Shown here: positions 6,455 through 10,863 of the stretch, one piece after another | How the letters are laid out: each line of letters starts with the position of its first letter | Position numbering within the stretch: position 1 is the stretch's first letter | Origin: Bacteroidales bacterium | GTDB lineage: Bacteria > Bacteroidota > Bacteroidia > Bacteroidales > Muribaculaceae | DNA: 10,863 bases | Direction of reading: 5' to 3' | NCBI GenBank assembly: GCA_900769345.1 | Contig: CAAGGJ010000166.1 | Coordinates: 1-10,863, forward strand | Translations under genes and position numbers: made by a program | The notes under the pieces: model-generated | What the model was told of the DNA's origin: nothing | The model's input: only the letters and a program-made list of their open reading frames with translations | The model's database searches: none

Positions 6455-7444
6455 TCACGAATTTTCGCCGCGGGCCTCGGCTTTACGAGCTTCGGCTTGG
6501 GCTTTTACTTCCTCATCATGCTTCTCGTAGGCTTCCACTATGCGTTGCACCAAGTGGTGGCGCACAATGTCCTTTTTGCCAAATTCCACATGTCCTATGC
6601 CCGGCACATCGCGAAGCACATGCAGTGCTTGCACAAGCCCCGACACTGTGGTGCGAGGCAAGTCGATTTGGGTGATATCGCCGGTAATAATCATCTTGGC
6701 GCCCATACCCAATCGTGTGAGAAACATTTTTATCTGATGCGTAGTGGTGTTTTGTGCTTCGTCGAGAATTATCACGGCATCGTTGAGTGTGCGACCGCGC
6801 ATAAATGCCAGCGGTGCTATCTGTATCACATTGCCTTCCATATATTCCTTGAGTTTGGCAGCCGGAATCATATCCTCAAGGGCATCGTAGAGTGGCTGCA
6901 AGTAAGGATCTATCTTATCCTTCATGTCGCCGGGCAGAAAACCGAGTTTTTCGCCGGCTTCAACGGCAGGACGCGAAAGGATGATTTTGCGCACCTCCTT
7001 ATTTTTGAGTGCGCGCACTGCCAAGGCTATTGCCACATAGGTTTTACCCGTACCGGCAGGCCCGAGGGCAAATGTGAGGTCGTTTTCCGTGAAGGTTTTC
7101 ACCAATATTTGCTGATTTGGTGTGCGAGCAGCTATCGGTTTACCGTTTACGCCATAAATAATGGCGCTATCCATCTTCAATTCTTTGGGAGGAGCGCCTT
7201 TAATGGTGTCGAGAATCACATCCTCGGTGAGTTTGTTGTATTTTGCGCAATATTCTTCGAGTTTTTTCATCTTTTCCTCAAAAACTGCGGTCTCGGCATC
7301 GTCGCCTATCACCTTGATTACGCTTCCACGAGCCGCCATACGGAGCTTGGGAAATAAGTTCCGTATCAACTGAATATTGCAATTATTCACCCCGTAAAAA
7401 ATCACGGGGTCTACACTATCTATAATTATAATGCGCTCTATCAT
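6455..7444 (-). CDS. PhoH-family ATPase (PhoL/YbeZ-like)
   Basis: A 329-residue PhoH-like P-loop ATPase related to the N-terminal half of superfamily I helicases. It has Walker A GPAGTGKT (128-135), SRPAVEAGEKLGFLPGD (157-173), AFMRGRTLNDA (213-223), Walker B VIILDEAQN (224-232), and GDITQIDLP (255-263). The N-terminal 110 residues carry the usual PhoH lead, including an RNA-binding-like stretch around 40-60, and the C-terminus is a charged Ala/Glu/Lys helix (310-329). Proteins of this group act in RNA metabolism and ribosome maturation, often with YbeY; that role is family knowledge, not visible here. It is the first gene of the phoH-purC-ubiE series. TAATTTTG just upstream of its ATG resembles a -7 element but would give an almost leaderless mRNA. 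Confidence 0.93.
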   Translation of the reverse strand: MIERIIIIDSVDPVIFYGVNNCNIQLIRNLFPKLRMAARGSVIKVIGDDAETAVFEEKMKKLEEYCAKYNKLTEDVILDTIKGAPPKELKMDSAIIYGVNGKPIAARTPNQQILVKTFTENDLTFALGPAGTGKTYVAIALAVRALKNKEVRKIILSRPAVEAGEKLGFLPGDMKDKIDPYLQPLYDALEDMIPAAKLKEYMEGNVIQIAPLAFMRGRTLNDAVIILDEAQNTTTHQIKMFLTRLGMGAKMIITGDITQIDLPRTTVSGLVQALHVLRDVPGIGHVEFGKKDIVRHHLVQRIVEAYEKHDEEVKAQAEARKAEARGENS

Positions 7445-7508
7445 GCTACAAAATTAATAATTATTTTTCGGTGAATAGAAAATTTTCGTTTCAAATGTTC
7501 GCGCGCAC

Positions 7509-7551
7509 AAAAAAAAGCTGCCGATGATGGAATTTCGTCCACCTCGGCAGC
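7509..7551 (-). terminator. Terminator of the ECF sigma operon
   Basis: On the minus strand, GCTGCCGA (7551-7544) pairs with TCGGCAGC (7524-7517). The stem continues as GGTGG with CCATC around the loop ACGAAATT, with one bulged base, and eight T follow. It starts 37 bases after the stop of the last gene and separates the sigma operon from phoH. Confidence 0.9.
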
Positions 7552-7588
7552 AACAATACTATTTTACCTTATGCAATTTCGCTTCGGC

Positions 7589-8137
7589 TTATTCACCGAA
7601 TCCATCTTCTCCAAAGTCTTGACCGCCAAATCCGCCATCAAAACCTCCACGATTGCCGCGGTTGCCACGATTGCCACGATTTCCGCCGTTATTGGCATCG
7701 CCTTGACGGCGCCAACCGCCTTGCATTCCGCCACCCACAAGCATGCTGAGTTTCATAAGCTGCTCGGCGCTGAGAGTGTCCTTTAAGTTGTTGATAAGTT
7801 GCTTCTTGGCTGCCAATTCCACTATCTGGGCATCTATCATATTGTTGATATTCGCCACAGCCTCCTCCGAGGTGGTAGGGCGTGCCGCGCGGTTCTTAAA
7901 TCTGTCGCTGAACGATGCCATCACTATGTTCATATAGTTGGAATACTCCTGGTCGAACTTTTCCTTCTGATTATCTTCGAGTTTGAGCTGTTTTTTCACA
8001 CGTTCGGCTTGGCGGGCTTGATGCTCGGCAATCTGCTCCTCAGTGAGAGGTTGGCGACCTTCTTGTTTTTGTCGTTCTTGTGCCATCACTCCTATGCTTG
8101 AGAGCAATAGCGCCATCATTAGAATGTATTGTTTCAT
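7589..8137 (-). CDS. Secreted Spy/CpxP-like helical protein with Asn-Arg-Gly repeat tail
   Basis: A 182-residue exported protein. Residues 1-19 are a signal peptide (MKQYILMMALLLSSIGVMA, with a likely cut before Gln20). The mature part to about residue 132 is predicted helical and charged, with LTEEQ (31-35) and LSAEQ (122-126) resembling the LTxxQ motifs of Spy, CpxP and ZraP, plus a Gln/Lys/Glu-rich helix (35-62). From about 133 it turns to low complexity: a Gly-rich linker, four tandem Asn-Arg-Gly units (153-164), then an acidic Gly/Phe/Asp end (165-182). Spy-family proteins are periplasmic chaperones or metal/stress sensors; that role is inferred. The tail is not typical of the family. 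It is the last gene of the sigma operon, 24 bases after the related upstream gene and just ahead of the terminator. The absence of a Lys/Arg cluster or membrane helix after the signal peptide fits a soluble periplasmic protein. Confidence 0.8.
   Translation of the reverse strand: MKQYILMMALLLSSIGVMAQERQKQEGRQPLTEEQIAEHQARQAERVKKQLKLEDNQKEKFDQEYSNYMNIVMASFSDRFKNRAARPTTSEEAVANINNMIDAQIVELAAKKQLINNLKDTLSAEQLMKLSMLVGGGMQGGWRRQGDANNGGNRGNRGNRGNRGGFDGGFGGQDFGEDGFGE
7646..7681 (-). repeat. 9-base tandem repeat coding (Asn-Arg-Gly)x4
   Basis: Four consecutive 9-base units, each reading AAT/AAC-CGT/CGC-GGC/GGA on the minus strand, code for residues 153-164 of the secreted protein. The units differ at third positions, so the repeat is not brand new, but slippage could still change the copy number. 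Confidence 0.85.
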
Positions 8138-8161
8138 CGTTAATGGTAGATTTTTTGTTGG

Positions 8162-8632
8162 TTAATTGTCTGATTTTGATCGGCGAGGATGCTCCTTGCG
8201 GTGCTTACCTTGCTTCATAATCTCGAACTGTATGCGCTGCTCGGCGCGGTCGAGGCGCAGCAACTGCTTGGGTGTAAGCACCTTGGCATACTGCTTGTAG
8301 TAGGTCTTCTGAAGTTTCAGAAGATCGATTTTCATATCGATATGGTCGTTAACCATATTTAAAGCCTGAGTGGCATCTAATTCTTTCGACGGATGTTTTT
8401 TGAAGCGCTTTTTAAACAGCTTCACCATATCGTCGTTATACTGACGGTAGATTACCGAGAATTCCTCAGTCTGCTTTTCATCAAGATTGAGTTCTTCCTG
8501 TATAACCTTCATCTTGGCGATAAACAGGCGTTCCTCTCTGTCTTGATTGCCGCCACGCGACTGAGCCACGGCTGTGGTCGATGATGCGACCACTGCCACC
8601 AGCATCAGCATTATTAATAACAATCTCTTCAT
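8162..8632 (-). CDS. Secreted Spy/CpxP-like protein (LTxxQ-type periplasmic protein)
   Basis: A 156-residue exported protein with a signal peptide at 1-23 (Lys-Arg start, hydrophobic core 4-17, TTAVA before Gln24). The mature protein is strongly helical and basic. It has two LTxxQ-like positions about 70 residues apart, LDEKQ (50-54) and LTPKQ (119-123), the arrangement of the Spy/CpxP/ZraP/CnrX fold, an antiparallel helical hairpin that dimerises. The C-terminus (140-154) is Lys/Arg/His-rich and could bind acidic partners or metal. Its length fits Spy/CpxP (about 160). It follows the anti-sigma-like gene by 62 bases and precedes a second protein of the same type by 24, so it is likely a product of the sigma operon and possibly its sensor. 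Function inferred from fold and context. Confidence 0.82.
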   Translation of the reverse strand: MKRLLLIMLMLVAVVASSTTAVAQSRGGNQDREERLFIAKMKVIQEELNLDEKQTEEFSVIYRQYNDDMVKLFKKRFKKHPSKELDATQALNMVNDHIDMKIDLLKLQKTYYKQYAKVLTPKQLLRLDRAEQRIQFEIMKQGKHRKEHPRRSKSDN

Positions 8633-8694
8633 ATGCGTTCGTTCTTTACTGTGTTTAGTCTTTATTCTATCTTTTGTAGCCTATCTAAAGTCGA

Positions 8695-9057
8695 TTACTC
8701 GTTAAGAGCATACACATAATACTCCGGGAGCACATTCACTGTGTAATACTCCTGCGCAGCCAATGCTTCAGAATCCATGTCGCTCAGCACTTCGGACATG
8801 CTTTCGCTGTTGATTACGGTATCGTAGATGGAGGAGGTGCTACTTTGGTTCATCAAGTGAAGTCCCACAGTCACCGCTATCACCGCCACCGCAGCAGCCG
8901 ATGCCGCATAACTGATGTAGCGAGTCACCATTGTGCGCTTTCGCTTCGACGGAGCTTCGGCAAGTGCGCGCGCCGTTACGCGGCTCAGCAACGCATCCAC
9001 CTCGTCTTCGCTCTCGCGATAAGGCATCTTCTTTCCAATCTCTTCAAAATCTTTCAT
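8695..9057 (-). CDS. Single-pass anti-sigma-like membrane protein
   Basis: A 120-residue protein with a cytoplasmic N-terminus (1-45), one membrane helix (about 47-69, Ala/Val-rich, preceded by the positive SKRKR cluster at 37-41) and a short outer tail (70-120) rich in Ser, Glu and Tyr. The opening MKDFEEIGKKMPYRESEDEVDALLSR-type segment (1-26) is a pattern I recognise from small proteins encoded after ECF sigma factors in Bacteroidota. I see no zinc-binding HxxxCxxC, so it is not a ZAS-type anti-sigma. Its ATG overlaps the sigma stop as ATGA (9054-9057), implying translational coupling and near-equal amounts. The likely role is to hold the sigma factor at the inner membrane until an envelope signal arrives; this is inferred from position and topology, since the sequence itself is not diagnostic. 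Confidence 0.75.
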   Translation of the reverse strand: MKDFEEIGKKMPYRESEDEVDALLSRVTARALAEAPSKRKRTMVTRYISYAASAAAVAVIAVTVGLHLMNQSSTSSIYDTVINSESMSEVLSDMDSEALAAQEYYTVNVLPEYYVYALNE

Positions 9058-9614
9058 ATAGAGTTCTCCTTAATATACTGTTTTATCTTGTTTTGTGCTA
9101 TGTGATAATTAGTCTTGAGCGTATTCACATTTTTGCCGGTGATACGCGCTATTTCCTCGTAGGGCAACTCGTCGTAGTAGCGCATATTGAATGCTATGCG
9201 TTGCTGCGTGGGCAGCTGCAACAAGGCTTTCTGAAAGAGCATCTCCACGGCATTGGCATCGAGGTCGCTCTCGCTTTCGAGTTTCTCAGCAAGGGTTTCA
9301 CCCAGCGAATCCACACTCTGAAATATGTGAGTGCGGCGGCGAAGCACCCGCAGAGCCTCGTTGGTGGCTATGCGATACACCCATGTGGAGAGGGCACTGT
9401 TTTCGCCGAATGAGCCGATGTTATTGAGCACATTGATGGCTGTTTCTTGCATGGCATCCTCGGCATCATCGTGGTCCACAACTATACGGCGGATGTGCCA
9501 ATACAGCTTCCTGCCGTATTGTCTCATAAACAGCGAAAATCCCTTATCACGCCGGGCACTGTCCTTGAGCATCGCCACTAAGGCATCATTATCCAACTCA
9601 TTTTTTGCCATCAT
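9054..9614 (-). CDS. ECF-type RNA polymerase sigma factor
   Basis: A 186-residue sigma-70 family factor of the extracytoplasmic function group. Region 2 is at about 25-95: FMRQYGRKLYWHIRRIV, then DHDDAEDAMQETAINVLNNI (48-67, the 2.2-2.3 helix that contacts core polymerase) and STWVYRIATNEALRVLRRR (76-94, -10 recognition). A short acidic linker follows (100-124). Region 4 is at about 128-182: LPTQQRIAFNMRYYDELPYEEIA and the helix-turn-helix TGKNVNTLKTNYHIAQNKIKQYI (-35 recognition). Regions 1 and 3 are missing, as is normal for ECF factors. Two adjacent ATGs (9614 and 9611) are equally possible starts. It is the first gene of a four-gene unit and probably controls its own operon, but the promoter it reads cannot be identified from one example; the 5' flank has no standard TAnnTTTG promoter. 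Confidence 0.93.
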   Translation of the reverse strand: MMAKNELDNDALVAMLKDSARRDKGFSLFMRQYGRKLYWHIRRIVVDHDDAEDAMQETAINVLNNIGSFGENSALSTWVYRIATNEALRVLRRRTHIFQSVDSLGETLAEKLESESDLDANAVEMLFQKALLQLPTQQRIAFNMRYYDELPYEEIARITGKNVNTLKTNYHIAQNKIKQYIKENSI

Positions 9615-9812
9615 TATCGTTTCTGCTCTTTTGATGAGTTTTATGGTAAAAAGTTAAATCTAAAATTACTATTTTTTCTTATAACCCCCCGATTATTTCA
9701 ATAATTTTCCAAAGAAAATACATCAAAAAAATCAGCACCGACCCATCGCAGAGCAAAACAATCAAGAAAATCTCAATCCCAATGGGCAATTCGATAAAAT
9801 TCAGACGATTAT
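9615..9812. other. AT-rich intergenic stretch upstream of the sigma operon
   Basis: This should hold the promoter of the sigma operon on the minus strand. I see no standard housekeeping promoter, which fits control by the ECF factor itself. The only reading frame of note is a short hydrophobic minus-strand one ending at 9679, discussed in the findings and not called as a gene. Confidence 0.5.
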
Positions 9813-9843
9813 TTTGCAAAAAGAGAAATACTATGTAAATTTG
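9813..9843 (+). promoter_or_regulatory. Consensus promoter ahead of a structured non-coding region
   Basis: TTTG (9813-9816), a spacer of exactly 19 bases and TAAATTTG (9836-9843) match the Bacteroidota housekeeping promoter at every defined position. Transcription would start near 9848. No protein gene follows on this strand, but a highly self-complementary region does. Confidence 0.75.
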
Positions 9844-9847
9844 CCTT

Positions 9848-10172
9848 AGCCGATAGCCAAACGCAGCCCGGTAGTAGGCAACGTGGGAGGAATTCGGCAA
9901 AGACATTTGGGAAAGCGTTTACTCGACGCTCTTTCTTGACAACTTGAAACCTGGAAAATTTCAATCTCAGTCAAGAATGTAGCAAACAGTAGATGCCAAT
10001 GCGAATATGAGCAATCATCGCCAACAGGCTGACAATGCGCAAGCATTGGCTGTTGGCACAATCATATTCTGCGTGAGGCTCTGCAAGTTTGCTCGTTCAA
10101 CTGAGATGGGCAATTCCAGGGCCTCAAGTTGTGGGACGGGCAACAAGTACGGTCTCACGCTTGAACCTAAAT
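9848..10172 (+). ncRNA. Candidate structured non-coding RNA (long rod; possible 6S-type)
   Basis: Downstream of the consensus promoter the plus strand folds by hand into one long interrupted hairpin. Paired arms from outside in: 9905-9911 with 10166-10172, 9913-9918 with 10157-10162, 9939-9947 with 10124-10132, 9950-9956 with 10114-10120, 9964-9971 with 10100-10107, 9981-9987 with 10087-10093, 9989-9993 with 10080-10084, 9995-9997 with 10077-10079, 10003-10010 with 10062-10069, 10020-10027 with 10050-10057, and 10033-10038 with 10043-10048. The rod is capped by a GCAA tetraloop. A smaller 5' hairpin is possible (9849-9853 with 9894-9898). A rod with internal bubbles is the architecture of 6S RNA, which binds RNA polymerase; CAAGAATGT (9972-9980), on the 5' side of a bubble, also occurs in E. 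coli 6S RNA. It may instead be a lineage-specific family such as Bacteroidales-1. No good terminator was found, so the 3' end is uncertain. The strand rests on the promoter. Confidence 0.6.
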
Positions 10173-10461
10173 TATACATTTAACTTACTGATATTTAGGA
10201 GTAAATACATATTTAATAAACGTTTTGATACCAAATATGTCCCAGTGTTTATCATCATACTTTGTGGCTTTATTTAGTACTTGTCTTATCCAATATGAAG
10301 TATAGGGAGGCCGTATTAATCCCAAAGTCGTGAATTAACATTCGTTTGTATTATCAGGGAAGGTTACTTTGCATTACTCTCGACTTTGAAGCTATTATAT
10401 ATATGTAAACCTTATATGCCAGACAAACTGATAGATATTGCCGTTGACTATAATGGTTTGA
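10173..10461. other. AT-rich intergenic stretch downstream of tatC
   Basis: No protein-coding frame of convincing quality on either strand. It contains an inverted repeat (10323-10388) and a 10-base direct repeat next to the tatC stop (10444-10467). I found no clear terminator for tatC or for the non-coding RNA, which face each other here. Confidence 0.5.
10323..10388. repeat. 8-base inverted repeat with 50-base spacer
   Basis: CAAAGTCG (10323-10330) and CGACTTTG (10381-10388) are perfect inverted copies. TTACTTTG (10364-10371), one base off the -7 consensus, lies between them, but no TTTG is found at the right distance. The function is unknown and it may be chance. Confidence 0.3.
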
Positions 10462-10467
10462 CTATAA
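10444..10467. repeat. 10-base direct repeat overlapping the tatC stop
   Basis: TTGACTATAA occurs at 10444-10453 and again at 10458-10467, a 14-base period. The second copy includes the tatC stop codon (10462-10464). It is either a local duplication or a pair of binding sites. Confidence 0.45.
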
Positions 10468-10863
10468 CTGTTGTTTTCTTCCAGTGATTGCTACAACAGC
10501 AACACTCGTTTCATAAAGCAGATACATCGGGATTGACACGAGCAGCAATGTGAATACATCTGACGTGGGCGTGATGACGGCTGCCATGACAAGGATGGCT
10601 ATGACAGCATGCTTGCGATAAGTGCGCATGAATTTCGCTGATAGTAATCCCATTCTGCCAAACAGCCATGCAAGGACAGGCATTTCGAACACTATGCCCA
10701 TCGTGAGACTCATTACCACCAATGTGCTGATGTAGGAGTGCAGAGTTATCATGTTTGTCACTTCTCCGCTTACTTGGTATGTCCCGAGGAAACGGAATGT
10801 GAGAGGGAAAATGAGCAGATAACTCACCAGCACACCCAGGAGGAACATAGCATAACCGCTGCC
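10462..10863 (-). CDS. tatC: Sec-independent (Tat) translocase subunit TatC, C-terminal part
   Basis: The last 134 residues of TatC; the start lies beyond the right edge. TatC is the multi-spanning inner-membrane receptor that binds twin-arginine signal peptides and, with TatA, exports folded proteins. Visible family features, numbered from the window edge, are GYAMFLLGVLVSYLLIFPLT (3-22, a membrane helix with the conserved Pro), a periplasmic loop ending YISTLVVMSL, GIVFEMPVLAWLFGRMGLL (56-74), the cytoplasmic RTYRKHAVI loop, then AAVITPTSDVFTLLLVSIPMYLLYE (98-122), which holds the conserved TP.(S)D and LYE of the last two helices. The C-terminus is short and ends KQQL. It ends 290 bases after the non-coding RNA region on the opposite strand. 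Other Tat subunits are not in the window. Confidence 0.93.
   Translation of the reverse strand, partial: GSGYAMFLLGVLVSYLLIFPLTFRFLGTYQVSGEVTNMITLHSYISTLVVMSLTMGIVFEMPVLAWLFGRMGLLSAKFMRTYRKHAVIAILVMAAVITPTSDVFTLLLVSIPMYLLYETSVAVVAITGRKQQL

Noticed and set aside
5659..7357. Long plus-strand frames (up to 286 codons) opposite purC and phoH
   Set aside because: Antisense shadows of two unmistakable genes; no start signals or domains.
7646..7681. CRISPR-like array
   Set aside because: The repeat is 9 bases, without spacers, in frame inside a coding region.
9848..10172. Group II intron, retron, RNase P RNA, SRP RNA or tmRNA
   Set aside because: No reverse transcriptase nearby, no domain V-like hairpin, no GAGGAAAGTCC-type RNase P core, no SRP tetraloop region and no tRNA-like ends with a tag frame.

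Overview
The window looks like a chromosomal segment of a Bacteroidales bacterium, plausibly a Muribaculaceae relative; this placement is inferred from protein style and gene order, with no database search. Three things point to the phylum: several promoters fit the Bacteroidota pattern TTTG-N19/20-TAnnTTTG, most start codons lack a Shine-Dalgarno sequence, and phoH-purC-ubiE follow one another as they do in Bacteroides relatives. Almost everything is core genome on the minus strand. The exception is a small plus-strand tRNA-Glu / rpsT / tRNA-Glu unit. There is no phage, transposase, CRISPR array or obvious genomic island.

Layout. Positions 1-914 hold a metallo-beta-lactamase-fold hydrolase, running off the left edge. 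921-1625 is an RsmI-like methyltransferase six bases upstream of it in the same transcription unit, with a candidate promoter at 1698-1728. 1827-2552 is recO. From 2667 transcription turns to the plus strand: a strong promoter, tRNA-Glu(TTC), rpsT (ribosomal protein S20), a second identical tRNA-Glu(TTC) and a terminator at 3226-3256. 3257-3457 is intergenic, with an orphan promoter-like site and a strong bidirectional terminator. 3458-4438 is pfkA, 4562-5299 ubiE/menG, 5434-6384 purC and 6455-7444 a PhoH-family ATPase, all on the minus strand.

7509-9614 is a self-contained four-gene minus-strand unit: an ECF sigma factor, a one-helix anti-sigma-like membrane protein overlapping it by four bases, two secreted Spy/CpxP-like helical proteins, and a strong terminator. 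The natural reading is an envelope-stress module in which the secreted proteins sense or buffer periplasmic damage and the sigma/anti-sigma pair controls the operon. The second secreted protein ends in an unusual Asn-Arg-Gly repeat tail.

9615-10461 (847 bases) has no convincing protein gene. It carries a full consensus promoter at 9813-9843, followed by sequence (9905-10172) that folds by hand into a long, nearly continuous interrupted rod capped by a GCAA tetraloop. This is best explained as a structured non-coding RNA, possibly a 6S-type RNA or a lineage-specific family. The window ends inside tatC (10462-10863), of which only the C-terminal half is present.
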